Origin: Candidatus Latescibacterota bacterium
GTDB taxonomy: Bacteria; Latescibacterota; UBA2968; UBA8231
Length of the DNA: 64,000 bases
Direction: 5' to 3'
NCBI GenBank assembly: GCA_022827835.1
Contig: JAJEIO010000010.1
Location: 62,001 to 126,000, forward strand
In this document: piece by piece, positions 1 to 8,856 of the stretch
How the letters are laid out: each line of letters opens with the position of its first letter
Numbering within the stretch: the first letter of the stretch is position 1
Notes under the pieces: generated by a model
Seen by the model: the letters and a program-made list of their open reading frames with translations, nothing else
Told to the model about the DNA's origin: nothing
Database searches by the model: none
Translations under genes and position numbers: made by a program

Positions 1-147
1 AGTAGCGGTGCGCTCGGGGTTTCGGTGGGCCGAAGATACGATCATTTCGTAGCCGAGTCCAAGCTCTTCGAGCACCGCCGCCCCCTTGCGCATGATGTCC
101 TCGTCCGAGGTACTGCCCATGATTACGCCAACGCGAATATCTGCCAT
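1..147 (-). CDS. purE: N5-carboxyaminoimidazole ribonucleotide mutase PurE, N-terminal fragment
   Basis: Translating the minus strand from the ATG at 147 gives 49 residues that run off the window edge. They contain the PurE hallmarks VGVIMGSTSD (residues 6-15) and SSAHRNPERT (39-48), the CAIR/N5-CAIR binding loops of class I PurE. The enzyme converts N5-CAIR to CAIR in purine synthesis in the cytoplasm. It follows ftsZ on the same strand after a 75-nt gap, so it may be read through from the division cluster or have its own promoter. Only the 5' end is visible; the family assignment is firm. Confidence 0.9.
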   Translation of the reverse strand, partial: MADIRVGVIMGSTSDEDIMRKGAAVLEELGLGYEMIVSSAHRNPERTAT

Positions 148-222
148 GTAAAAACGTCCTCCCTGCGAATTCTATCGCGCACAGGTTAAAATAAGCCAAA
201 TCGTCCGCGCGCGACAACTGCC

Positions 223-1431
223 CTAAGAAGCGTTCATTTTGCGGCGCAGGAAGGTGGGAATGTCCAAATCGCCAACTGCGGGGCGCACTGGCTCCTCCTG
301 ATGCTCCTGAGGAATGCTGTGGCCGTTGCGCAGATACGTGGGCACTTCCAAGGAGGTGCCCCCATTGCCGTTGCCGAGCAGGACTGGGCCACCGATGGTC
401 AAAGGATCCGCCTCCACGTCCTGCTCCATCGGCTCCTCTTGGGCGCGGGCCGGCGGCTCGGCTTCGCTGCTCTTGTTTATGTTGAAGCCCGTGGCTATGA
501 CCGTCACGCGGATATTCTCGGCTAGGCTATCGTCGATTACAGTGCCGAAGATGATCTCGGCATCCGAGCCGGTTTCCTCGTTGATCAGCGACATTACCTC
601 GTTGACCTCGTAGAGCGTGAGATTGGAGTCGCCGGCGATATTGATCAACACGCCCTTGGCACCGGTGATCGACACATCCTCCAAAAGCGGGCTGTTGATC
701 GCCTTGCGAGCGGCCTCCACGGCCCGCTCTTCGCCGCTGTGCTCCCCGAGGCCCATAATCGCATCTCCGCCCTTGGAAATCACCGTGCGGACATCGTTGA
801 AGTCGAGATTGACCATACCCGGAATCGTAATCAGGTCGGAAATACCACGCGTGGCCTGCATCAGCACTTCATCGGCCTTGAGAAACGCATCTTGGAGCGT
901 GGTGTCGCGGCCGCATACTTCTAGCAGGCGCTGGTTTTTGATGGTGATCAGGGTGTCAACTTGGTCCTTTAGCTCGGCAATCCCGCTCTTGGCGTTCTTC
1001 ATCCGCGGAGAGCCTTCCATTAGAAAAGGCTCGGTGACAATGCCGACCGTTAGGGCCCCTTGATCGCGGGAAACTTCCGCAACAGTGGGCGCGACTCCCG
1101 TACCTGTACCGCCGCCCATGCCGGCCGTGATGAAGATCAGATCCGAGTCCTGTAACTGCTTGGAGACCTTGTCGCAATCTTCTTCGATGGCTTGCCGTCC
1201 CACCTCTGGGTCTGCACCAGCACCCAAACCCCGCGTGACGCTGCTGCCAATGCAAATGGGAAAGTCAGCCCGCGAGGTCTCCAGTGCCTGTGCATCCGTG
1301 TTGACGGCGACGAATTCGACGCCGTGCATCCCGGACTCAATCATGCGGTTGATGGCATTACCACCGCTGCCACCAACTCCGACGACCTTAATTCGCGCTC
1401 GATGCTCGTTATCGATCAACCTAATTGCCAT
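223..1431 (-). CDS. ftsZ: Cell division GTPase FtsZ
   Basis: 402 residues, normal length. The GTP-binding glycine loop is at 18-26 (GVGGSGGNA) and the tubulin signature GGGTGTG at 106-112. After a variable linker of about 50 residues the protein ends with the conserved tail DIPTFLRRK (390-398), which in other bacteria binds FtsA and other Z-ring partners. An AAGGAGG ribosome-binding site lies 7 nt before the ATG. It polymerises into the cytokinetic ring on the inner face of the membrane. It is the last gene of the division cluster, downstream of ftsA. Confidence 0.98.
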   Translation of the reverse strand: MAIRLIDNEHRARIKVVGVGGSGGNAINRMIESGMHGVEFVAVNTDAQALETSRADFPICIGSSVTRGLGAGADPEVGRQAIEEDCDKVSKQLQDSDLIFITAGMGGGTGTGVAPTVAEVSRDQGALTVGIVTEPFLMEGSPRMKNAKSGIAELKDQVDTLITIKNQRLLEVCGRDTTLQDAFLKADEVLMQATRGISDLITIPGMVNLDFNDVRTVISKGGDAIMGLGEHSGEERAVEAARKAINSPLLEDVSITGAKGVLINIAGDSNLTLYEVNEVMSLINEETGSDAEIIFGTVIDDSLAENIRVTVIATGFNINKSSEAEPPARAQEEPMEQDVEADPLTIGGPVLLGNGNGGTSLEVPTYLRNGHSIPQEHQEEPVRPAVGDLDIPTFLRRKMNAS

Positions 1432-1467
1432 AATTACTCCTCCTTGATTTTGGGACCAGCACCGCCG

Positions 1468-2640
1468 CTAGTCCCGTGGTTGTAACCATCTTTTTACGCG
1501 CCCAAACACTGAATCGAAGGAATCTTCGACCAGCTCCTGCGCTTCTGTTTGGTTTTTTCCCTCCTGTTGCTCCATTCCGTACAGGAGCAGACCCAGCACC
1601 GTAGCATACGATGGGCTAGCTAGCTCTGCGGCCCCCTCAAACCCGCTCGACTCCCCCAAGCGCACAGGCATATTAAAGACCCGCTCGGCCAAGGCTACGG
1701 CTCCGGTGATTTGCGCTCCCCCACCTGTGAGGACAATGCCCGCGCCTAGCGCAGCATGGGGCAACGCGGTATAGACCTGCTTGCGGGCTAGGGTCAATAT
1801 TTCCTCCATTCGCGCCTCGACGATGAGGGCCACTGTCTCGCTGGGTGCGCCCGCACACTTGGCCTGCTCGGCCTCGGCCCGCGTGGTGCGCAGCCCAACG
1901 CCGATGTCGTTGGTCACGTTATGCCCTCCCAATCCGATGTTGCCCGAGTGGCGCAGCCCTTTGCCAACAAAGACGGCCACATCGGTCGTGCCGCCGCCGA
2001 TGTCGAGCAGACAGACTCCCATTTGCCGCTCGTCCTCACTGAGGACCGCATAGCTCGAAGCAAGCGCGCCGAGAACGACACCGCGCACATCGACGCCCGC
2101 ACGGAGGATGCTGTGGCAGATGTTCCGCACTGCGGCAATCGAGCTGGTGACTACGTGTACACTGGCCTCTAAGCGCACTCCATACATACCCACGGGATCG
2201 AGAATGCCTCGCTGGCCATTGACGGCAAACTCTTGGGGCAAAACGTGCAACACCTCGCGGTCGAACGGCACTTTGACCACGCCGGCCGCAGCAAGCACGC
2301 GGGCGCGGTCCTGTGCTCCGATCCATCCGCCTTCGCCACCGACAGCCACCATGCCCGTGCTGTTGAGGCTGGCGATGTATTCGCCAGAAATGCCAGCGTA
2401 CACTGAGTCGATTTCGACTCCAGCCATCAGCTCTGCTTGACGCACGGCCTCGCCAATGGTGTACACGGTCTTCTCGGCATCCACAATCGCCCCGCGCTGG
2501 ATCCCCTCTGAGGGGTGCTGGCCGACGCCAATAATCCGCGGGGGCCGCTCGGCGACCTGCTCGGCAATGGCAGCGCAGACCTTAGTCGTGCCCAAGTCCA
2601 GCCCGGCGATAATGGTGCTGTGCTCCTCACTCCAGTTCAT
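1468..2640 (-). CDS. ftsA: Cell division protein FtsA, actin-like membrane tether
   Basis: 390 residues with an actin-fold ATPase beginning GLDLGTTKV (13-21) and a phosphate-2 motif LLDIGGGTTDV in the middle. The C-terminus, FDSVFGRVKRWLQPRD (375-390), is an amphipathic helix of the kind FtsA uses to bind the inner membrane. FtsA anchors FtsZ filaments to the membrane and recruits later division proteins. The start overlaps the ftsQ stop as ATGA, indicating translational coupling, and ftsZ follows after 36 nt, the usual ftsQ-ftsA-ftsZ order. Confidence 0.97.
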   Translation of the reverse strand: MNWSEEHSTIIAGLDLGTTKVCAAIAEQVAERPPRIIGVGQHPSEGIQRGAIVDAEKTVYTIGEAVRQAELMAGVEIDSVYAGISGEYIASLNSTGMVAVGGEGGWIGAQDRARVLAAAGVVKVPFDREVLHVLPQEFAVNGQRGILDPVGMYGVRLEASVHVVTSSIAAVRNICHSILRAGVDVRGVVLGALASSYAVLSEDERQMGVCLLDIGGGTTDVAVFVGKGLRHSGNIGLGGHNVTNDIGVGLRTTRAEAEQAKCAGAPSETVALIVEARMEEILTLARKQVYTALPHAALGAGIVLTGGGAQITGAVALAERVFNMPVRLGESSGFEGAAELASPSYATVLGLLLYGMEQQEGKNQTEAQELVEDSFDSVFGRVKRWLQPRD

Positions 2641-3458
2641 CCCGATTTTGCTTTCTTTTTGCCTACTACCATCTGGCCGGCATAGCGCAAGTCGATATAG
2701 GCCGGATCGGGATGGCTTTGATGGACGCGCGGCATCAACTCGCGAATGGTGTGGAGCCGGTGGGCGGCCTCGTTGGCCGGCAAGCGCACTTCGAGTCCGT
2801 CACCGGCCATCTGCAAGCGAATGCTCGCCCCGGACATCGGCTGGATGCCGGCTACGTTGAGGCAAAATTCCGCATCGGCAACCGTGGCTTCCTCCCACCA
2901 GCGCAGTATCGCCAATAGCGCAGAGTCCGACACTGCCACGCCCGGCTGTAGCGAGTCGCCGCGGACGGACAGCCCGGATATGACGGGCAAATTGCGGGGC
3001 GGGACATCCGTACTGTCTGCCGGAAGCAAGACGCCATCGGGCGTTATCCCGTAGGTCTGGCCCAAATCGATCCAAGCCGCTTGGCGATGCTCGACGATAT
3101 CGACGGCAATCCGGTTGGGTGGCTTGCGCACCACGAAAGCCTGCTTGATCCAATACATGGCTTCCAGCCGCTGCGCGACCTCGTCCAAGTCGATGGCGAA
3201 AATGTTGCTACCAGCCGCAAGGCCACTGGCGACGCGTACATCCTCCCCACTGAGTCGCCGCAACCCGTCCACTTCAATAGCCTTGAGGCCAAAGTAGGAG
3301 GCTTGGCCAAAGTAGGTAGCCGCTTGATAGGCCGCTAAGGTGCTGCCCGTGGCCAAAATTAAGAGCGCAATCCAAAGCCCGCGGGCCTTGGATTGACCTC
3401 GCTCCCCCACGGTTAGCGACTTCTTGCGCGCCTTGGTCTTCTTCTTTTGACGATTCAC
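2637..3458 (-). CDS. ftsQ: Cell division protein FtsQ/DivIB
   Basis: 273 residues. A very basic cytoplasmic N-terminus (about 25 residues rich in Lys/Arg) is followed by one membrane segment at about 28-49. A POTRA domain at about 58-128 begins with the typical IEVDGLRRLSGEDV pattern, and a FtsQ beta domain follows. FtsQ links early cytoplasmic and late periplasmic divisome parts together with FtsL. The start is GTG, overlapping the murC stop as GTGA. Position between murC and ftsA agrees with the assignment, although FtsQ sequences diverge strongly. Confidence 0.9.
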   Translation of the reverse strand: MNRQKKKTKARKKSLTVGERGQSKARGLWIALLILATGSTLAAYQAATYFGQASYFGLKAIEVDGLRRLSGEDVRVASGLAAGSNIFAIDLDEVAQRLEAMYWIKQAFVVRKPPNRIAVDIVEHRQAAWIDLGQTYGITPDGVLLPADSTDVPPRNLPVISGLSVRGDSLQPGVAVSDSALLAILRWWEEATVADAEFCLNVAGIQPMSGASIRLQMAGDGLEVRLPANEAAHRLHTIRELMPRVHQSHPDPAYIDLRYAGQMVVGKKKAKSG

Positions 3459-4843
3459 GAGTGCTCTCCGGCGGCCAAAGCCGCGATCAACTCCCCAGCC
3501 GCCTCGCCAATGTCGCCAGCTCCCATGACCAGCACCAAGTCGCCCCGACGACAGATATCCACCAAATGAGCCACGAGTTGTTCTCTGTCCGGTAGGTATG
3601 CCATGGTTTTGTACCCGTTGGCGCGCATGGCTCCCTCAATCAGTTCGGAGTCCACACCGGGCAGAGGGACTTCCCGCGCGGCATAGACCGCCGCCAGCAC
3701 CACGTAGTCAGCCGCCGCTAGCTCGCGGGCAAAGGCCCCTGCCAAGTCGCGGGTGCGCGAGTATAGGTGGGGTTGGAAGACAGCGACCACTCGGCGACCG
3801 CTCTGCCGTGCGGCGGCCAAGGCGACCGCTAACTCAGCCGGATGATGGGCATAGTCGTCCACGACCAGCACGCCAGCGAATTCCCCCTTGCACTGAAAGC
3901 GCCGGTCGGCTCCGCCAAACTGCTCCAAAGCGTCGGCGATCACGGCGAACTCCACCTGTAGCGCACAAGTCAGCGCGGCGGCTCCAGCGGCATTGCGGAC
4001 ATTGTGGACGCCGTGGACCTGCAATTCGATCTCACCTAGCTTTTGCCCGTCGAAACACAGGGCAAACCGGCTGCCCCAAGCTCGCTCTTCGAGCTCGGCG
4101 ATCCGGTAGTCGTTGTCGTCGGCCATGCCATAGGTCTGATGGGGACGCTGCAAGTCGGCCAGCACCCGCTCTCCGACCAGTCCATCCCCGGCCAGCACAC
4201 TGCAACCGCAGAAGGGCAGGCGCGCGAGAAATTGGCCGAAAGCCCGTTCAAGAGCCTCCAAGCTCCCGTAGTAATCGAGGTGTTCGGCATCTATACTTGT
4301 CACGAGGGCCAAGCTCGGATACAGGTGCAAGAAGCCGCCAGCAAACTCGTCGGCCTCCACTACAAAGACCTCGCCACTTCCCACCTCGGCCTGCGGTCGC
4401 CCGTTGATCCAACCCCCGATCAAGACCTGGGGATCGAGGCCAGCGCGGCGCAAGATCGCCGCTGCCATCGAAGCAGTCGTCGTCTTACCGTGAGTACCGG
4501 CTACGGCGAGGGTCAACGGCGCACGAGACAATTCTCCCAGCACCTCGGCCCGGCTAGCCGTGGGAATGCCCTCGTGCGCGGCAGCCTGCCGCTCGGGATT
4601 GTCAGCCGGGACGGCGGCCGAATACACCACTAGATCCACTCCTTGGACGAGTTGGCCGTCGTGCCCCACCGCGACGGCGAATCCCTCTTGGCGCAGCAGC
4701 GCGACGCTGGGCGAGTCGGCCTGGTCCGAGCCGCTTACCACGCAGCCTTTGGCGGCGAGCAGCCGGGCCAAGCCCTCCATGCCCGCTCCACCGATGCCGA
4801 CGAGGTGGACGCGGCGATATTGGTCAAAAAGGGTCTTCATCAT
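3455..4843 (-). CDS. murC: UDP-N-acetylmuramate--L-alanine ligase MurC
   Basis: 462 residues. The nucleotide-binding HLVGIGGAGM motif is at about 13-22, the ATP P-loop GTHGKTT at about 116-122, and a C-terminal Mur-ligase domain carries DDYAHHP. MurC adds L-Ala to UDP-MurNAc in the cytoplasm, the first amino acid of the peptidoglycan stem. I place the start at the ATG at 4843, which overlaps the ftsW stop as ATGA; a TTG two codons upstream is less likely. The gene normally found here between ftsW and murC, murG, is absent. Confidence 0.96.
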   Translation of the reverse strand: MMKTLFDQYRRVHLVGIGGAGMEGLARLLAAKGCVVSGSDQADSPSVALLRQEGFAVAVGHDGQLVQGVDLVVYSAAVPADNPERQAAAHEGIPTASRAEVLGELSRAPLTLAVAGTHGKTTTASMAAAILRRAGLDPQVLIGGWINGRPQAEVGSGEVFVVEADEFAGGFLHLYPSLALVTSIDAEHLDYYGSLEALERAFGQFLARLPFCGCSVLAGDGLVGERVLADLQRPHQTYGMADDNDYRIAELEERAWGSRFALCFDGQKLGEIELQVHGVHNVRNAAGAAALTCALQVEFAVIADALEQFGGADRRFQCKGEFAGVLVVDDYAHHPAELAVALAAARQSGRRVVAVFQPHLYSRTRDLAGAFARELAAADYVVLAAVYAAREVPLPGVDSELIEGAMRANGYKTMAYLPDREQLVAHLVDICRRGDLVLVMGAGDIGEAAGELIAALAAGEHS

Positions 4844-5961
4844 TGCCAACGCACCAAACCCTCTTGCTGTCCAGGTGCCGTGCGGGCGACCCCCAGCAAG
4901 ATGCCCACTCCCGCCATGTTCCCCATCAACGACGAGCCTCCATAGCTGACAAAGGGCAGCGGCAAGCCGGTGGTGGGTAGTACCCCGACGACCACGCCGA
5001 TGTTGAGCAGGGCGTATATCGAGATCATCGCCGTAATGCCGATGGCAACCAAAAAGCCGTACGTATCACCAGCACGGGTCCCAATGCGCACTCCGTAAAA
5101 TGAGAAAGCCGCGAAAAGTCCCAAGACTACCAAGGTACCTACAAGCCCCATTTCCTCGCCGATGACCGAGAAGACAAAATCCGTGTGTGGCTCTGGCAGG
5201 TACTGCTCTTTTTGCATGCTGTTGCCCAAACCCACTCCCAAAAGGCCGCCATTGCCCATGCCGTAGAGCGACTGCAAAACTTGATAGGAGCCAGCCGGAT
5301 CGCGCTCTGGGTCGATAAAGCTGACTAAGCGCCGCATCTGATAGCTCGAATGCATCAGGGAAAACCCAATACCCAACAGCGCGAGCAACCCAGCCCCGGC
5401 CAAGTGAGACAAGCGCATTCCACCGACCCACAGCATGATTAAGGCAATCAGCCCCAGCGCAATAGCCGTCCCCAAGTCGGGCTGCAATACGATGAGCACA
5501 AGGGCAAAGCCGACGACTAATAAACGGGGCACAAACCCGCGACTAAAGTCGTGTAGCTCGTCGCGCTTGCGCACTAAGACATCCGCCAAGTAGAGCACCA
5601 GCGCCAGCTTGGCAAACTCGGCCGGCTGAAAAGCCAAGGCCCCGCCCCAAGCCGGAATGCTCAACCAGCGCTGAGCTGCGCCGTGGCCCCACGCCAAAAC
5701 CAGTAAGAGCGACAAGAGGGCCAACAGCACGATCGGCCGCGAAAGCCGCGCCCACCAATGCAAAGGCATCCGCGAGAACGCGAGCATGAGCACCAAGCCG
5801 ATGAAGACGCGGATGGATTGCCTTTTGAGGAAGAAACCCGAGTCGCCAAAGCGCACGTTGGCCAAAACGGAGCTAGAGCTATAGATCATGACCAGCCCCA
5901 GGCCTACCAGCGTCAGGCAAATCAGCAACACCAACATGCTGTCGCGCTGCACAGCTATCAT
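4840..5961 (-). CDS. ftsW: Peptidoglycan glycosyltransferase FtsW (SEDS family)
   Basis: 373 residues, about ten hydrophobic membrane segments. SEDS motifs visible are FQPAEFAKLA (111-120), QPDLGTA (160-166) and the long loop LPEPHTDFVFSVIGEE (255-270). FtsW polymerises lipid II into glycan strands at the septum with the transpeptidase FtsI. Its position in the division cluster, next to murF and murC, favours FtsW over its elongation paralogue RodA. It lies 54 nt downstream of murF, where mraY and murD would normally be found. Confidence 0.94.
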   Translation of the reverse strand: MIAVQRDSMLVLLICLTLVGLGLVMIYSSSSVLANVRFGDSGFFLKRQSIRVFIGLVLMLAFSRMPLHWWARLSRPIVLLALLSLLLVLAWGHGAAQRWLSIPAWGGALAFQPAEFAKLALVLYLADVLVRKRDELHDFSRGFVPRLLVVGFALVLIVLQPDLGTAIALGLIALIMLWVGGMRLSHLAGAGLLALLGIGFSLMHSSYQMRRLVSFIDPERDPAGSYQVLQSLYGMGNGGLLGVGLGNSMQKEQYLPEPHTDFVFSVIGEEMGLVGTLVVLGLFAAFSFYGVRIGTRAGDTYGFLVAIGITAMISIYALLNIGVVVGVLPTTGLPLPFVSYGGSSLMGNMAGVGILLGVARTAPGQQEGLVRWQ

Positions 5962-6015
5962 CAGTGATGGAACTATAGGTTGCTAGGGGTGCTCGGTGGG
6001 AGCGAGCTAGCTCAA

Positions 6016-7383
6016 CTACTGCAGAATGCGCTCGACGACTCGATCAAAGGCCATGGCCCGAGAGGCCTTGACTAAGACTACATCGCCGTGGCGCAACTGC
6101 GCCGCCGCGAATTCGCCGAGTTGCTCGGACTGCTCAAAGTGGCGAGCCGCGTCTTGGGCCATGCCAGCCGCACGGGCTGCGGCCACTAAGTGCGCGCTTT
6201 CGCGGCCAGCAGCCAGGACGACATCGGCGCACTCGGCGGCCTTCTCGCCGACAACCGCGTGCAACCGGCCGCTCTCCGCGCCGAGCTCTAGCATGTCGCC
6301 GAGTACGGCGATTTTCCGCGCACCGGGCACATCGACGAGGAGGTCGAGTGCGGCCGATACCGAGCCGGGACTGGCGTTGTAGCAATCGTCGATTACTGCG
6401 ATCCCATTCTTGCGCACGATCTCGCCGCGCTGGCTCACCGCCTCGAACTCGGCGAGAGCGCGCTGGATCCCTTCCCAAGGTACGCCGAGGATGCGACCGA
6501 CCGCGGCCGCGGCCAAGGCATTATACGCATTGTGTCGCCCTGGAACATTGAGATCAATGGGAACATTATGTAGAAGGAAGTGGCCGCAGCCCTTCTGGTC
6601 GAGTACGAGCCTCTCCCCACGAAACTCGCTCTCACGCGCAAAACCGAAGGTCAGGAGTCTCCCCTTTGTCCTCTTTACCTCCTGAGCCACGACACGGTCA
6701 TCGGCGTTGACGAGAGCCGTTAAAGACTCGTCCATATAATCCAGAAGCTCCCCTTTGGCCTTGGCCACTCCTTCTACAGACCCAAAAAATTCTATGTGTG
6801 CAGTCCCGATGTTGAGCAAAACCCCAATAGTAGGTTCGGCAACCGAACACAGGTAGCGAATGTCCCCTATCCGCCGCGCTGCCAGTTCCAACACCACCGC
6901 CTCGTGACTCGGTGACAGTTGCAGCAGAGTGCGGGGCACCCCTATCTCGTTGTTTTCGCTGCCAATCGTTTTCAAAACGCAGTACCGCTGCCCCAACACA
7001 GCGGCGATCATTTCCTTGGTCGTCGTCTTGCCCGCGCTGCCGACGACGGCCACCACCGGCACCTCCCAGCGCCGCCGATACGCCCGCGCCATGTCGCCCA
7101 GCGCTTGCAGCGTCGAGTCAACGGCCAACAGCGGGCCGGAGGCCGCTTGGTCCAACCCTGGCCAGTGGCGTTCCACTAAAGCTGCACACGCGCCGCGGGC
7201 AAAGGCGGCCTCGACGAAATCATGTCCATCGAAGTTCTCACCCCGCAACGCGACGAACAGCTCGCCCTCGTCAATGGACCGACTGTCGGTCGCTACTGCT
7301 TGCAGGGCGCAATCCGGCTGGAGGCTCCCGACCGGATCGGCAGCCGTCCACTGCACCATCTCGCTCAGGGTCACGGCGCGCAT
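6016..7383 (-). CDS. murF: UDP-MurNAc-tripeptide--D-Ala-D-Ala ligase MurF
   Basis: 455 residues, three-domain Mur ligase. The P-loop GSAGKTTTK is at 115-123, the MurF-typical NNEIGVP at 144-150 and DDCYNASP at 332-339. It adds the D-Ala-D-Ala dipeptide, completing the stem pentapeptide in the cytoplasm. The start overlaps the murE end by 13 nt and is preceded by AGGG at 8 nt, so the two ligases are translationally coupled. Confidence 0.97.
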   Translation of the reverse strand: MRAVTLSEMVQWTAADPVGSLQPDCALQAVATDSRSIDEGELFVALRGENFDGHDFVEAAFARGACAALVERHWPGLDQAASGPLLAVDSTLQALGDMARAYRRRWEVPVVAVVGSAGKTTTKEMIAAVLGQRYCVLKTIGSENNEIGVPRTLLQLSPSHEAVVLELAARRIGDIRYLCSVAEPTIGVLLNIGTAHIEFFGSVEGVAKAKGELLDYMDESLTALVNADDRVVAQEVKRTKGRLLTFGFARESEFRGERLVLDQKGCGHFLLHNVPIDLNVPGRHNAYNALAAAAVGRILGVPWEGIQRALAEFEAVSQRGEIVRKNGIAVIDDCYNASPGSVSAALDLLVDVPGARKIAVLGDMLELGAESGRLHAVVGEKAAECADVVLAAGRESAHLVAAARAAGMAQDAARHFEQSEQLGEFAAAQLRHGDVVLVKASRAMAFDRVVERILQ

Positions 7384-8855
7384 AGCGGCTGCCCTTCCCT
7401 AGAGTGCATACTCCGCAGCACGCGCCGGGCAACTTCGCGGTCGTCAAAAGCCACGACGCGGTCGGCGAGTTCCTGCTCCTGTTCGTGCCCTTTGCCGGCA
7501 ATGACTACGACATCCCCGCTGTGTGCAGCGGCCAGAGCTGTAGCAATCGCTTGTGCGCGGTCAACTTCGCTGTGAATCGCGCTACTGTCGGGCACGCCAG
7601 CGGCCATATCGTCGATGATGCGTTGCGGATCCTCGCTGCGCGGGTTGTCCGAAGTCAAGACCGTCCAATCGGCCAACTCGCCAGCGACACGGCCCATCAG
7701 GGGTCGTTTGCCGCGGTCTCGATCCCCGCCACAGCCGCAGATGCAGATCAAGCGACCGCTGCCCAAATCGCGGGCGGCGTGTAAAACCCTTGCTAGCGCA
7801 TCCGGGGTATGGGCGTAATCCACGATGACCGCGAAATCCTGCCCTTCGGCGATCTGCTCACAGCGGCCCGGGACGCCCGCTAGGGCGGCCAAACCGCGAC
7901 ATAGCGCCGCGGCATCCAAATCCAAGGCCAACCCGGTGGCCACGACAGCCATAGCGTTGTAGTAGTTGAAATGACCGATCAAATGCGTCTGCACCTCAAT
8001 GGAGCCGACTGGGGTGTCCAAACACAGGTGCGCTCCCTGCGGGCTAACATCGGCGCGTTGCAATCGCACTTCGGCCTCCGGGCCACAGCCATACGTCACG
8101 ACGCGCACCTGAGTTCTGCGAGCCAATTCGTCGGCGTGGTCGTCGTCGGCGTTAATAACCGCAATCGCACCTTCTTGCAGGCTTTCAAAAAGCCGGGCCT
8201 TGGCCGCAAAGTACGCCTCCCAAGTCCCGTGAAAATCCAAGTGATCGCGCGTCAGATTCGTAAAAACCGCCGCCCGGAAGGGAATGCCCTCCACCCTCTT
8301 TAATGCCAGTCCATGAGAAGACACTTCTAGCACGGCCGCTTGCTTGCCGGCATCGACGAGTCGGCGCAGTAAGCCGTGTAGCTGGACGGCCTCGGGCGTA
8401 GTATTGTCCATCTTCTCCAATTTGCCATTGCACCAAAATCCCAAAGTTCCCAAGTATCCGCACGGCAGGCCAGCGGCTTCGAGGGCACTCCTGAGCAGGA
8501 AGGCAGTGGTGGTCTTGCCATTGGTGCCGGTGACGCCGACGTTCAGCAGCGCTTGTCCGGGAAAAGCGTAAAAGCGCGCCGCCATTCGAGCCAGTGCGGC
8601 TCGGCAGTCTGCCACCTGCACCCGCGTCGCACCGGCACAATTGATCCGCTCTTCCACCATCACGGCGCGGGCACCGCGGGCGATGGCATGATCGACAAAG
8701 CGATGTCGGTCCTGTTCCTGTCCCCCGCGTATAGCCACGAAAAAGTCGCCTTCTTCCACGCAACGCGAATCGCAGCGGATTTGCCCTAATTCAATATTTT
8801 GGTCGCCCTCCACGCAGACGTCGGGCAGTTCTTCGAGTAGGTACTTTAATTCCAT
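7371..8855 (-). CDS. murE: UDP-MurNAc-L-Ala-D-Glu--meso-diaminopimelate ligase MurE
   Basis: 494 residues. P-loop TGTNGKTT at 109-116 and a C-terminal GKGHE at 454-458. The specificity motif is DNPR (403-406, followed by SEDP), which in MurE families marks meso-diaminopimelate rather than lysine as the added residue. The organism therefore probably has DAP-type peptidoglycan. GAGAGG lies 9 nt before the ATG; ftsI ends one nucleotide upstream. Confidence 0.97.
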   Translation of the reverse strand: MELKYLLEELPDVCVEGDQNIELGQIRCDSRCVEEGDFFVAIRGGQEQDRHRFVDHAIARGARAVMVEERINCAGATRVQVADCRAALARMAARFYAFPGQALLNVGVTGTNGKTTTAFLLRSALEAAGLPCGYLGTLGFWCNGKLEKMDNTTPEAVQLHGLLRRLVDAGKQAAVLEVSSHGLALKRVEGIPFRAAVFTNLTRDHLDFHGTWEAYFAAKARLFESLQEGAIAVINADDDHADELARRTQVRVVTYGCGPEAEVRLQRADVSPQGAHLCLDTPVGSIEVQTHLIGHFNYYNAMAVVATGLALDLDAAALCRGLAALAGVPGRCEQIAEGQDFAVIVDYAHTPDALARVLHAARDLGSGRLICICGCGGDRDRGKRPLMGRVAGELADWTVLTSDNPRSEDPQRIIDDMAAGVPDSSAIHSEVDRAQAIATALAAAHSGDVVVIAGKGHEQEQELADRVVAFDDREVARRVLRSMHSREGQPLCAP

Positions 8856-8856
8856 A